A DNA stretch of 64,000 nucleotides, from positions 62,001 through 126,000 of the forward strand of contig NZ_FRXO01000003.1 in NCBI RefSeq assembly GCF_900148505.1, given 5' to 3'. Below, piece by piece: positions 18,690 through 28,332 of the stretch. The notes under the pieces were generated by a model. That model did not search any database and was not told the DNA's origin. It was given only the letters and a program-made list of their open reading frames with translations. The position numbers were made by a program, and so were the translations under genes. The DNA comes from Pseudoxanthobacter soli DSM 19599 (GTDB lineage: Bacteria; Pseudomonadota; Alphaproteobacteria; Rhizobiales; Segnochrobactraceae). How positions within the stretch are numbered: the stretch's first letter is position 1; each line of letters begins with the position of its first letter.

Positions 18690-19591
18690 GCGCGCCGGAC
18701 CACGGCGGGCGCGGTGGCCTTGAAGCCGGCGCGCATCTCGACCGGACCGGCACGCTGCACCTCACCGGGCATACCGGCCCGGTGCCGTGGTGGAGTTTCA
18801 CCAAGACGGCGATCGCGATCTGCGCCCTGCGCCTCGTCGAAGACGGGGCGCTTCGCCTCGACGAACCGCTCGAAGGGAAGCGATACACCCTCGCCCACCT
18901 GCTGCGGCACGAGGCCGGCCTTCCGGACTATGGCGGGCTCGCCGCCTACCATGCCGATGTCGCCGCCGGCCGGACGCCGTGGCCGGTGGAGCGGCTTCTG
19001 GCAGAGGCGAGCGCGGACCGCCTGCGCTACGAACCCGGCACGGGGTGGGCCTATTCCAATATCGGCTATCTGGAGGTCCGCCGCCTCGTCGAGCGTGCCT
19101 CGGGCCTCGATCTCGGTGAGGCGCTGCGCCGCTTCGTGTTCGCGCCGGCCGGTGTCGCGACCGCGCGGCTGGCGCTGATTCCGGGCGACCTCGACGGCGT
19201 CGCGATGGGGGACGCCCGGAATTACCATCCGGGCTGGGTCTATCATGGGCTCGTCACCGGCACGGCGGCCGATGCCGCGCGCCTGCTGGCCGCCCTGACC
19301 CGCGGCCGCCTGGTGACGCCGGAAACGTTCGCCCGGATGCGCGCTGGCCGGGCGCTGCCGGAGCACCGCAGCGAGACCTATCCGGACCCCGCCTATGGCC
19401 TCGGCCTGATGCTGTGGGCGACGGACCCACTCGATCATCCGCTCGGGCATACCGGCGGCGGCCCGGGCAGCGACATCGCGGTCTACGCGCGCGGCAGCGA
19501 GATCTGTGTGCTGTGGGCGGCATCGTCGTCCGGCCTCGATCCGGTGCGGACGGTCTTCCGCCGCCTGATGGGGCAGGATGAGCCGCCGTGA
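18686..19591 (+). CDS. Serine hydrolase of the beta-lactamase/class C family
   Basis: The GTG start overlaps the ftsK stop, so expression is coupled. The 301-residue protein has the SxxK nucleophile motif (SFTK, Ser37/Lys40), the YSN motif (residues 123-125) and an HTGGGPG segment near 254 in place of KTG. These are typical of Pfam 'Beta-lactamase' esterases and D-aminopeptidase-like proteins. No signal peptide is visible, which argues against a periplasmic penicillin-binding role. The substrate is unknown. It sits between ftsK and lolA. Confidence 0.87.
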   Translation: MSAPDHGGRGGLEAGAHLDRTGTLHLTGHTGPVPWWSFTKTAIAICALRLVEDGALRLDEPLEGKRYTLAHLLRHEAGLPDYGGLAAYHADVAAGRTPWPVERLLAEASADRLRYEPGTGWAYSNIGYLEVRRLVERASGLDLGEALRRFVFAPAGVATARLALIPGDLDGVAMGDARNYHPGWVYHGLVTGTAADAARLLAALTRGRLVTPETFARMRAGRALPEHRSETYPDPAYGLGLMLWATDPLDHPLGHTGGGPGSDIAVYARGSEICVLWAASSSGLDPVRTVFRRLMGQDEPP

Positions 19592-19762
19592 CGGACCGGC
19601 GACCGCGCGGTGGTCGTGGCCAAAACGGACGCCAACGAGGTGCGAGCGCGGTGCCCGCGTGCGGCGGACCAGCGTTCGACAGGGCCGGAATTTGCGGTTC
19701 GCCGTCCTAATGCCCATGTTTCCGTCAACAATGACCGTGACCGAAACCGACCGGAGACCCGC

Positions 19763-20536
19763 ATGAACCGCACCCGCAGCACCCGCGCGACTGGCTTCGC
19801 GCTCGTCGCCGGCCTCGTGTCCGCGTTCGTGCCCGGTGTTGCCGCTCCGGCGCTGGCCGCCAGCGCCGTGACGACGACGCTGCCGCTGCCGAAGCCCGTG
19901 CAGGCCGCCGCGGCCGCGGTGCCTTCCGCGCCCGCAGCCCCGGCGGTGGAGGAGACGGCGCCGCCGGTGATCCCGATCGCGCAGACGCCCGGCGTGGGCG
20001 CGCCGGCTTCGGCCGAGGCCTTGGCGAAGGTCAACGCCTTCTTCAACTCGATCAACACCATGAGCGGCGACTTCGTGCAGTTCGCGCCGAACGGCGCGCG
20101 CAGCGAGGGCAAGTTCACCATCGCCCGGCCCGGCCGCATCCGCTTCCAGTACGACCCGCCGACGAAGCTGCAGATCGTTTCGGACGGCACCTCGGTGGCG
20201 GTGCGCAACACCCGCAACAACACCCAGGACATCTGGCCGCTCGACAAGACGCCGCTGCGCTTCCTGCTCGCCAACAATATCGACCTGCGCAAGGACGCCA
20301 AGGTGACGAGCGTGACGGCGGGCGACGGGCTCATCACGGTCGTGGTGCAGGAATCGACCGTGTTCGGCTCCGGCAAGCTGACGCTGGTGTTCGACGAGAA
20401 CACCGCCGTTCTCAAGCAGTGGACCGTGACCGACGCCCAGAATCAGGACACCTCGGTCGCGATCTACAACGTGCGCACCGGCACCCCGGTCGACCCGAAG
20501 ACGTTCAAGATCGACTATCAGCGCATTTTGAACTGA
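19763..20536 (+). CDS. lolA: Outer-membrane lipoprotein carrier protein LolA
   Basis: The ATG at 19763 follows a GGAG site and gives 257 residues; the open frame extends upstream without support. A signal peptide ends near PALAAS (about residue 33). An Ala/Pro-rich stretch follows, then the LolA fold from about residue 85 (LAKVNAFFNSINTMSGDFVQ, GRIRFQYDPPTKLQIVSDG, DQ-type C-terminal strands). It shuttles lipoproteins across the periplasm from LolCDE to the outer membrane. The proline-rich insert before the domain is longer than in enteric LolA. Confidence 0.9.
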   Translation: MNRTRSTRATGFALVAGLVSAFVPGVAAPALAASAVTTTLPLPKPVQAAAAAVPSAPAAPAVEETAPPVIPIAQTPGVGAPASAEALAKVNAFFNSINTMSGDFVQFAPNGARSEGKFTIARPGRIRFQYDPPTKLQIVSDGTSVAVRNTRNNTQDIWPLDKTPLRFLLANNIDLRKDAKVTSVTAGDGLITVVVQESTVFGSGKLTLVFDENTAVLKQWTVTDAQNQDTSVAIYNVRTGTPVDPKTFKIDYQRILN

Positions 20537-20548
20537 CGCGGAGCGGCC

Positions 20549-21178
20549 TCAGCGACGGCCGGCCGTGCCGACCAGCGCGGCCATATCCGGCGCAAGGCCC
20601 TCACCGCGAAGCCCGTCCGCCACGCCGAGGCGGTCGGCATCGGCGCGGTTCTGGCTGATCTTCCATTTTCCCTCGAGGCGGGCGATCGGAATCTCGATCC
20701 CGACGATGCCCTTCATCTGCGCGGCGACGAAGCTTTCCGGCGCGTCTTCGACCTGCCACGGGGCCGCGCGGCCGTGTTCCCGCTCCGCCGTCAGGGCGGC
20801 GACCTGCGCGCGCAGCCACGCCGGATCGTCGATGACGGTGGCGATGCCCCGGGCCTGGACCACGACATAGTTCCACGTCGGCACCACCCGGCCATGCTCC
20901 CGCTTCGAGGGATACCAGGACGGCGTGACATAAGCCTGCGGCCCCTGGAACACGACGAGCGCCTCCGTGCCGCCGCGCAGCGCAGGCAGCTGATCGTTGG
21001 CGGCGGCGATGTGGGCGCGCAAGAGCCCGTTGCCGGCGGTGCCGACGACGGAAAACGGCACGGGATTGGCGATGAGGCCGCCCTCGCCCGCCGTGATCAG
21101 CATCGCGAGCGGATGGGCGCGAATCAGCGCGTGCATCACCTCGACGCGCTCTTCGCGGAAAGCCGGCGGGCTGTACAT
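20549..21178 (-). CDS. FMN-binding negative transcriptional regulator (PaiB family)
   Basis: The 209-residue protein begins MYSPPAFRE, the family's usual start; the frame extends upstream to 21232 without conserved sequence. It has the split-barrel FMN-binding signature: ITAGEGGLIANPVPF, LRAHIAAANDQ, VVFQGPQAYVTPSWYPSK and TWNYVVVQARG, followed by GKWKISQNR. PaiB-type proteins were described as regulators of sporulation and protease genes in Bacillus, but many are probably flavin-dependent enzymes. It is convergent with lolA. Confidence 0.9.
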   Translation of the reverse strand: MYSPPAFREERVEVMHALIRAHPLAMLITAGEGGLIANPVPFSVVGTAGNGLLRAHIAAANDQLPALRGGTEALVVFQGPQAYVTPSWYPSKREHGRVVPTWNYVVVQARGIATVIDDPAWLRAQVAALTAEREHGRAAPWQVEDAPESFVAAQMKGIVGIEIPIARLEGKWKISQNRADADRLGVADGLRGEGLAPDMAALVGTAGRR

Positions 21179-21224
21179 CGTGTTGTCCTCTCGTCGGCGA
21201 AACGCGAGCTGAAAAGCAGGCGCG

Positions 21225-21261
21225 CGAAACAAATCGGGCCGGACATGGCGTCCGGCCCGAT
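21225..21261 (-). terminator. Rho-independent terminator of the NAD-glutamate dehydrogenase gene
   Basis: A perfect 12-bp stem pairs ATCGGGCCGGAC at 21233-21244 with its complement at 21250-21261 around a five-base loop. Reading the minus strand, it is followed by TTTGTTT (to 21225). It lies 34 bases beyond the dehydrogenase stop. Confidence 0.85.
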
Positions 21262-21294
21262 GATGTCGCGATTGTGCGCCGGCGGGAAGCCGGC

Positions 21295-24200
21295 TCAGCG
21301 CCGCGCGAGGTCGCCGATCAGGCCGGCTGCGACGGTGAGCTTGGCGACCGTCATGTCGGTCGCCGCGATCTCGTCGACCGCCTGGCGGATGCGGCCGGCG
21401 CTCGGGTTGGCGGCGAGCCAGCGGTCGACCGCGCCCTCGCCGGAATCGGTGGCGACGATGTCGGCGGCGATGGCCCTGACCGCGGTGCCGATGCGGTCAA
21501 GCGCACGGTCGAGCGCGAGGCGCTCGTAATAGTCGCCGACCGGGATCGCGCCGGCGCGGCCGGCAAGCGCCTCGATCTTGAGCCGGAGCGCCACGGTGAA
21601 CAGCACCCCGCCGACCTCCGTGACCGGACGGCCGACCCGGGCGGCAACCGCGACCGCGTCCGGTGCCAGCACCAGCGCGCGGAGCGCCGCGACCCGCAGC
21701 GCGAGGGCCGAGGGAACGCCCTTCTCGGCGAGCGCCGAGGCGGCGCCGGCCTTCATCTGCACGAATTCGGCCGGCAGCGCGGTGTCGAGGCTCGCCGCCA
21801 GCGCGTCGATGCCCTCGCGGAAGCGGCCGACGATGGATTCGAGCCCTTCCTTGAAGTCGACATTGCGGATGAACCACACCGTGCGCGACATCACGATCTC
21901 GGCGACCGCGGCGTAGAGGTCGAGCTGGAGCTTGCCGTCGATCCGGTTGTCGAGGGCGTCGATGTCGGCATAGAGCTCGCCGAGGCGGAACGAGTCGAAC
22001 GCCGCCGCGAACGCCGAGGCGATGGTGGCGACATCCGCCCCGGTCTCGTCGGCGAGCCTGACCGCGAAGGACGGGCCGCCGCGGTTGATGATGTCGTTGG
22101 CGAGGATCGTCGCGATGATCTCGCGGCGCAGGCGATGGCTGGCGACCGCGTCCGGGTATCCCTCGCGCAGCGGCTTCGGGAAATAATCGAACAGGTCGCG
22201 GCCCAGATAGGGATCGTCCGGCGTCGCCGAATGCAGCAGGTCCTCGTAGAGCGACAGCTTGCCGTAGGCGAGGAGCACGGCGAGTTCCGGCCGGGCGAGG
22301 CCTTCGCCGGCGCGAACCCGCTCGGCGATGGTGGCGTCATCAGGCAGATATTCCACCGCGCGGTCGAGCAGGCCGCGGGATTCGAGGCTCTGCATCAGGC
22401 GCTGCTGGAAGCCGGTATCGGCGAGGCCGAGCCGCTCCGTCAGCGACAGCGTCAGCGGCTGGCGGTAGTTGTTGGCGAGCACCAGCCGGGCGACGTCGTC
22501 GGTCATCTCCGCGAGCAGGGCATCGCGGCCGCGACGGTCGAGCCGGCCGTCATTGACCGGGGTCGACAGCGCGATCTTGATGTTGACCTCGACGTCCGAG
22601 GTGTTGACGCCGGCCGAGTTGTCGATGGCGTCGGAATTGAGACGCACGCCGCGGCGCGCCGCCTCGATGCGGCCGCGCTGCGTGACGCCGAGATTGGCGC
22701 CCTCGCCCACCACCTTGGCACCGATGCGGGCGGCGGGAATGCGGATGGCGTCGTTGGCGCGGTCGCCGGCGTCGGCGTCGGTTTCCGTGGAGGCGCGGAT
22801 ATAGGTGCCGATGCCGCCGAACCACAGGAGATCGACCTTGGCCGACAGGATCGCCGTCATCACCTCCTGGGGCGTGGCGTGGTCCTGGGCGAGGCCGAGC
22901 AGCGCCTGCACCTCGGGCGACAGCGGGATCGACTTCAACTGCCGGGAGAACACGCCGCCGCCGGCGGAGATGAGCTGCTTGTTGTAGTCGGTCCAGCTCG
23001 ACCGCGGCAGGTCGAACAGGCGCTGGCGCTCGGCATGGCTCGCCGCCGTGTCCGGGTTCGGATCGAGGAAGATGTCGCGATGGTCGAACGCGGCGACGAG
23101 GCGGATGTGCTTCGACAGCAGCATGCCGTTGCCGAACACGTCGCCGGACATGTCGCCGACGCCGGCGACCGTGAACGGCGTCGTCTGGATATCGACGTTC
23201 ATCTCGCGGAAGTGGCGCTTGACCGCTTCCCAGGCGCCGCGGGCGGTGATGCCCATCTTCTTGTGGTCGTAGCCGGCGGAGCCGCCGGAGGCGAACGCGT
23301 CACCCAACCAGAAGCCGCGGCCTTCGGCAATGGCGTTGGCGGTGTCGGAGAACGTCGCGGTGCCCTTGTCGGCGGCGACGACGAGATAGGGATCGTCCTC
23401 ATCGTAGCGCACCACGCGCGGCGGCGGCACCACGCTGTCGCCGACGAGATTGTCGGTGAGCGAGATCAGCGAGGACACGAAGATCTTGTAGGCCTCGGTG
23501 CCTTCCTGGAACACCGCGTCACGCCCGGCGGAGGCCGGCGGCAGCCATTTCGGCACAAAGCCGCCCTTGGCGCCGACCGGCACGATGACGGCGTTCTTGA
23601 CCTGCTGCGCCTTGACGAGGCCGAGCACCTCGGTGCGGAAATCCTGGGGCCGGTCGGACCAGCGCAGCCCGCCGCGCGCCACCTTGCCGAAGCGCAGGTG
23701 GATGCCTTCGACGCGGGGTGAATAGACCCAGATCTCGCGGAACGGCTTCGGCGCCGGCAGCCCGTCCACCGCGTGGGAATCGAGCTTGAACACCAGCGTC
23801 TCGAGCGGCTGGCCGTCCGCCCCGATCATGAAGAAGTTGGTGCGCACGATGGCGGCCACCACGTTGGCGAAGTGGCGGATGATGCGGTCGTCGTCGAGGC
23901 TCGTGACGGCCTCGAGCGCCGCCTCGATCTCGCGGCCGATGCCGGCGACATCCTCCGCGCGGGTCGAGCCGTCGCGGTCGGGATCGAAGCGGGCGTGGAA
24001 CTGCCGCACGATGAGGGCGGCGATGGCCGGCGAGCGGCCGAGCGCGCCCCACATATAGTCCTGGGAATAGGGGATGCGGATCTGGCGCAGATAGCGCGAG
24101 AACGCCCGGAGCACCGCGATGTCGCGCCAGCCGAGGCCGGCGGACAGGAGAAGCGCGTTGTAGCCGTCGGATTCCGCCCGGTTCTGCCAGACGGCCATGA

Positions 24201-26118
24201 ACAGCGCCTCGGCGGCCCCGCCGAGCGCCTCGGTGTCGATGATGCCGCCGTCGGCCCGCTCCAGCGTCATGTCGTGCAGGAAGACGGGGCTCGACAGATC
24301 GGGCGGCGCGACGCGGAAGGTGCGCTCGTCGATCACGCGGAAGCCCATGTCTTCCAGGATCGGCACCCGGCGCGACAGCGGGATCGGGCGGGCGAGCTGG
24401 AACAGCCGCAGGGTGACCTGCGTCGCCGGATCGCTCGCCCGGTGCAGGAAATCGATGGCGGTCGGGCGGTCCTCGGAGAGGCGCTGGAGCACCGCGATGT
24501 CGGCGACCGCGGTCTCGGCGGAATAGAAGACGCGATAGCCGGGCTCGAACCCGGCCGCATAGCGCGCCGTCAGCGCCCCGGTGCCGGCATCCGGCGCGGC
24601 CTGTTCGGCGGCCTCGCGCAGGTCGTCCTCCCAGGTGCGCACGATGCCCGCGACCGTGCCCTCGAGGGCGGTGGCGTCGATCTCGGCCACCTCGGCGCCA
24701 AGGCCGCCGATGGTGAAGAACAGCCGGGCGAGCGAGCCTTCCGGGAACTCCAGCGCCACGTTCGACACCGCGCCGCCGCAGGCCTCGGCCAGCGCCGCGC
24801 CGATGCGCGCGACGGCATCGGACGAATAGCGCTCGCGCGGGACGTAGACGATGACGGAAACGAAGCGGTTGAACTCGTCGCGGCGGGCAAGCACGCGGAT
24901 GCGCGGGCGCTCGCCGAGCTCGACGATCTTCAGGCCGAACCCGTAGAGCGTCTCCGCCTCGATCTGAAACAGCTCGTCGCGGGGATAGGTTTCGAGCGCC
25001 GCGGCCAGCGCCTTGCCGGAATGGCTGCGCGGGTCGAGATCGGCGAGGCGGAGCACGGTTTCCGCCTTGCGGCGGATCAGCGGGATCTGGCGGATCGGAC
25101 GGGTATAGGCCGGGCGCGTGAACAGGCCGACAAGGCGCACCTCGCCCGTGAGTTCGCCGGTCGCGGAGAACAGCTTGAGGCCGACATAGTCCATGAAGGC
25201 GCGGCGATGCACCCGCGCCCTGAGGTCGGCCTTGGTGACGATCAGCGGATCGGGCCGGCGCAGGAAGGCGCGGATCTGCGGCGCCGCCGCGAGCAGGCTC
25301 GCATCCCGGCCGAGCACCATCATGTCGAGATCGCGCAGCACGCCGAGCGAGCTGTCCTCGCGCCGCTCCATGTGCTCCTCGCCGCTGCCGCCGACGAAGG
25401 CGTAGTCGCGCATGCCGAGCAGCACGAAATTGTCGTCGTTCAGCCACTCCACGAAGGCGTTGGCTTCCTCCAGCACCTCCGGATCGATGGAGGCCGGCGG
25501 TGCGGCGCGCCAGTCGACCAGCACGGCCTTGAGGCGGGTGCGCATCGCGACCTCGTCCGCCACCGCGCGGCGGACATCGGTCAGGGTGTGGTTGAGGCCG
25601 ACGGCGAGCTTCTCGCGCTCGTCCTCGTCGAGGCGGCCGACATGGAGGGTGATGAGGCTTTCGTTGCGCAGGGCGGGCGTGGTCTCTTCGGGATCGGCGA
25701 GGCCGGCGAAGCGGACGAGGCGCCCGTCGCCGTCGCGCTCCACCGCGAGGATCGGGTGGGAGACGAGCAGCAGTTCGACGCCCTGGTCCTGGAGTTCGCC
25801 CATGACCGAATCGAGCAGGAACGGCATGTCGTCGTTGAGGATCTCGACGACGGTGATGGGGCGGTTGGCGCTGCCCGTCAGCCGGTGCTCGGAGAAGCGG
25901 ATGCGGTGGGCACCCGGCGTTCTCTCGGCGAAGGCCCGCCAGGCCTCGTCGGCGAGCACGGCGAGGTCGTCGCCGTCATAGCCCGCGAGGTCCTCCTCGG
26001 CCGCCTTGGAGAACACCGCCCGCGCGAACAGCGCACGCACGGCACCGTCCGCCTCGGTCCGCAGCCGGTCTTCCGCTGCCACGATGACCGCCTTTTCGCC
26101 TTCGTACCGATCGAGCAT
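21295..26118 (-). CDS. NAD-specific glutamate dehydrogenase, large (180-kDa) type
   Basis: The protein is about 1,607 residues and matches the large NAD-GDH family (Bac_GDH). Seen in order are an N-terminal ACT-like regulatory half, the NDDMPFLLDSVMGEL segment, a central LRWSDRPQDFRTEVLGLVKAQQVKN region, the GAKGGFV substrate-binding Lys region and a GVGDMSGDVFGNGML nucleotide-binding stretch. It oxidises glutamate to 2-oxoglutarate. The frame opens at 26127, but a GAAGG site fits the ATG at 26118 better, because it directly touches the first ATG. A terminator follows at 21261. Confidence 0.95.
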   Translation of the reverse strand: MLDRYEGEKAVIVAAEDRLRTEADGAVRALFARAVFSKAAEEDLAGYDGDDLAVLADEAWRAFAERTPGAHRIRFSEHRLTGSANRPITVVEILNDDMPFLLDSVMGELQDQGVELLLVSHPILAVERDGDGRLVRFAGLADPEETTPALRNESLITLHVGRLDEDEREKLAVGLNHTLTDVRRAVADEVAMRTRLKAVLVDWRAAPPASIDPEVLEEANAFVEWLNDDNFVLLGMRDYAFVGGSGEEHMERREDSSLGVLRDLDMMVLGRDASLLAAAPQIRAFLRRPDPLIVTKADLRARVHRRAFMDYVGLKLFSATGELTGEVRLVGLFTRPAYTRPIRQIPLIRRKAETVLRLADLDPRSHSGKALAAALETYPRDELFQIEAETLYGFGLKIVELGERPRIRVLARRDEFNRFVSVIVYVPRERYSSDAVARIGAALAEACGGAVSNVALEFPEGSLARLFFTIGGLGAEVAEIDATALEGTVAGIVRTWEDDLREAAEQAAPDAGTGALTARYAAGFEPGYRVFYSAETAVADIAVLQRLSEDRPTAIDFLHRASDPATQVTLRLFQLARPIPLSRRVPILEDMGFRVIDERTFRVAPPDLSSPVFLHDMTLERADGGIIDTEALGGAAEALFMAVWQNRAESDGYNALLLSAGLGWRDIAVLRAFSRYLRQIRIPYSQDYMWGALGRSPAIAALIVRQFHARFDPDRDGSTRAEDVAGIGREIEAALEAVTSLDDDRIIRHFANVVAAIVRTNFFMIGADGQPLETLVFKLDSHAVDGLPAPKPFREIWVYSPRVEGIHLRFGKVARGGLRWSDRPQDFRTEVLGLVKAQQVKNAVIVPVGAKGGFVPKWLPPASAGRDAVFQEGTEAYKIFVSSLISLTDNLVGDSVVPPPRVVRYDEDDPYLVVAADKGTATFSDTANAIAEGRGFWLGDAFASGGSAGYDHKKMGITARGAWEAVKRHFREMNVDIQTTPFTVAGVGDMSGDVFGNGMLLSKHIRLVAAFDHRDIFLDPNPDTAASHAERQRLFDLPRSSWTDYNKQLISAGGGVFSRQLKSIPLSPEVQALLGLAQDHATPQEVMTAILSAKVDLLWFGGIGTYIRASTETDADAGDRANDAIRIPAARIGAKVVGEGANLGVTQRGRIEAARRGVRLNSDAIDNSAGVNTSDVEVNIKIALSTPVNDGRLDRRGRDALLAEMTDDVARLVLANNYRQPLTLSLTERLGLADTGFQQRLMQSLESRGLLDRAVEYLPDDATIAERVRAGEGLARPELAVLLAYGKLSLYEDLLHSATPDDPYLGRDLFDYFPKPLREGYPDAVASHRLRREIIATILANDIINRGGPSFAVRLADETGADVATIASAFAAAFDSFRLGELYADIDALDNRIDGKLQLDLYAAVAEIVMSRTVWFIRNVDFKEGLESIVGRFREGIDALAASLDTALPAEFVQMKAGAASALAEKGVPSALALRVAALRALVLAPDAVAVAARVGRPVTEVGGVLFTVALRLKIEALAGRAGAIPVGDYYERLALDRALDRIGTAVRAIAADIVATDSGEGAVDRWLAANPSAGRIRQAVDEIAATDMTVAKLTVAAGLIGDLARR

Positions 26119-26380
26119 CAAAGCCATCCTTCGTTCGTTATCCGCCTTGTGCTCCGGCGGCTTTCGGGTGTGCGCAGTCTGTCCGTCTCACCATGACAGA
26201 TCAATGGCGGCGGCGGGCGTCCCTCGCTCCGTCATGGGGACGGCGGGACCGCGGCGACGCCTGGACGGGAGCGATATAGCGCCCGGCCCGCCGGAAAGAA
26301 AGGAAATCCCCTCGTCTAAAACATTGCAATTCTGTCATTATTTCTTTCCGGTCGTATGAATACATGCGATCTGCGGCGCG

Positions 26381-27331
26381 TTATGCCTGCCCGCCGCGAT
26401 CCGGCGCGAGCCCCGAGGGCCTGAGCACGAACAGCCCGACCAGCATCCCGAACACCGCCACGTCGCGCCATTCCGCGCCGAACAGGCTCGACCACGTCGT
26501 CTCAAGCCCGCCGAGCAGAAGCCCGCCGACGAGCGCCCACCCGACGGAGCCGATGCCGCCGACGATCGCCGCCAGCAGCGCCTTGAGCCCGATGGTGAGG
26601 CCGGTGTGGAAATCGACATTGCCGTAGAGCACCAGCATCAGCGCCCCCGCGAACCCGGCGGCGGCGGAGGCGATGGCGAACGTGGCGGTGCGCACATCAT
26701 CGGCCGAGATCCCGCACAGCGCCGCCGCCACGGGATCGTCGGCACAGGCGCGCCACATCCGGCCGAACGGATGGCGGCGGATGAAGGCGACGAGGCCGAG
26801 CGCCCCGCCGAGCGCGGCGAGCCCGCCGAGCACCTGCACGGGACCGACCGCGAGCGTGAAATCCGGCGACGGCAGGAGCACGAAGCTCAGCGTCGACAGC
26901 GGCGGCAGCCAGCGATCGGTGCTGCCGTTGGCGAGGCGGATGAACTCCTGCAGCGCGATGGCGAGCGAGATGGTCGTGACCAGCATGGCAAGGTTGGTGC
27001 GCCCGACCACAGGGCGCACGACGATGCGCTCGGACACCGCCCCGAACAGCCCACAGGCCACAATGGCATAAAGCCCGGCGAGCACCACCGCCGTGACCGG
27101 CGAGACGCCGGTGGCGGAGGCGATGGCGATGACCACGTTGAAGGTGATCGCAGCGCCGAGCGACGTGATCGCGCCGAACGCGAAGTTGATGCGGGAGGTG
27201 ATGCCGTAGACGAGCGCGTAGCTCGACGCCAGCAGGCCGTAGAACGACCCGGAGACGACCGCGTTGACGGCCTGCTGGAGCGCGTAGGCCAGCGAGAACG
27301 ACGAAAGGCCAGACACCACCGCGGAAACCAT
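26381..27331 (-). CDS. Branched-chain amino-acid-type ABC transporter permease (LivH-like), orphan
   Basis: This 316-residue, very hydrophobic protein has about eight membrane segments. It carries LivH hallmarks: GLLASSYALVYGITSRINFAFG near residues 32-53 and the conserved GSVGWALVGGLLLGGLE ATPase-contact/EAA-like region near the C-terminus. It should form half of an inner-membrane channel with a LivM-type partner and LivF/LivG ATPases. None of these, nor a binding protein, is nearby. It is separated from the dehydrogenase gene by a 262-bp AT-richer gap. Confidence 0.87.
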   Translation of the reverse strand: MVSAVVSGLSSFSLAYALQQAVNAVVSGSFYGLLASSYALVYGITSRINFAFGAITSLGAAITFNVVIAIASATGVSPVTAVVLAGLYAIVACGLFGAVSERIVVRPVVGRTNLAMLVTTISLAIALQEFIRLANGSTDRWLPPLSTLSFVLLPSPDFTLAVGPVQVLGGLAALGGALGLVAFIRRHPFGRMWRACADDPVAAALCGISADDVRTATFAIASAAAGFAGALMLVLYGNVDFHTGLTIGLKALLAAIVGGIGSVGWALVGGLLLGGLETTWSSLFGAEWRDVAVFGMLVGLFVLRPSGLAPDRGGQA

Positions 27332-27595
27332 CGCCCTCCCCCATCAGGCAGATCGACCGCACACGCCCGGCGGCGGGCGCAAGGCCGTGCGACCGGCGAG
27401 CGCACGACCGCCTGCCGCGGACGTCTCCCGTCCGGCCTCGTGTCCGCCCCTGCCGGATCATGGCCCGGCGCCGCCTTGTGCGCCAGACCCGACGCAGCCT
27501 TCGATTCGGCCGGTGGCGGCCACCGCCTCCCCTGTTCAACCGCCGGTCGAGCCTCTACTCTCAACGAATTCCGGACGCTGGACTGGAGGGGAACG

Positions 27596-28120
27596 ATGAC
27601 GGCAGCCGCACTTCACTATGACGCATTCGGTTCGCTGAAGAGAACGGGAACGGCGCTTGGCGTCGCCGCGATCCTCGGCCTCGGGCTGCTCGTGGCCGTG
27701 AACGAGGGCCCGCGGTGGTTCGCCCACGAAACGGCACCGGCGCTCGCGCTGGAAGGCGGCGGCTTCCTGTTCAATTACCGCATCGCCGAGGTGAGCTACG
27801 GCCTCGTGGCCCAGGCGAAGCCGCCGGTGCCGGACGGCACGCTGATCGAGGCGCAGTTCGCCAATCCCGCCGGCGGACCGGCGCTCGTCGTGACCAACAC
27901 CGCCCACGGCGACCTTTCCAAGATCGTGGTGCGCTCGCCGCCGGTCCACGGCGTTAAGGCCGGCGTGCCCTACGACGTCACGGTCCGCCTGATCGATCCG
28001 CGGACCAAGGAGGCGTTCGCGACGCTGGAGACGAGCTTCAAGTCGGACCTCGACGACACGGTGATGCCGGCGAGGCCCCTGACCGTCGGCCCCGGCTACC
28101 AGCGGCCGCCCGAACCCTGA
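27596..28120 (+). CDS. Hypothetical protein with one N-terminal membrane anchor
   Basis: The ATG at 27596 has a strong GGAGGGG site and gives 174 residues. A single hydrophobic segment (about residues 17-40) is followed by a soluble domain predicted to lie in the periplasm. That domain is rich in beta strands (GGGFLFNYRIAEVSYGLVAQ, VVTNTAHGDLSKIVVRSPPVHGV, YDVTVRLIDPRT) and may have an immunoglobulin-like fold. I do not recognise a named family. The upstream in-frame extension overlaps the antisense of the LivH-like gene and is discounted. Confidence 0.65.
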   Translation: MTAAALHYDAFGSLKRTGTALGVAAILGLGLLVAVNEGPRWFAHETAPALALEGGGFLFNYRIAEVSYGLVAQAKPPVPDGTLIEAQFANPAGGPALVVTNTAHGDLSKIVVRSPPVHGVKAGVPYDVTVRLIDPRTKEAFATLETSFKSDLDDTVMPARPLTVGPGYQRPPEP

Positions 28121-28332
28121 GCCGCGCGGGCAGACGCGGGGCGTCGCTCTATCGTCACGGTTCGAGCGGAGACTGATGAATCGAACTGGCCGGCCGAGCC
28201 GGCCGATCGAAGTGGGGCGTCCGGACCTTCCGGACGGCCCGGGCTGGCGGGACCGCATCTCGACCGGAGGCGGCCCCCGCACGGGAGGCGTCGCCGGCTG
28301 CGGAACCCGAGGCCTGCCACCGGAACCCGACG

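Noticed and set aside
23773-26196. An 807-codon open frame on the plus strand
   Set aside because: It lies opposite the NAD-glutamate dehydrogenase gene and mirrors its codon bias; no protein family signature is visible.
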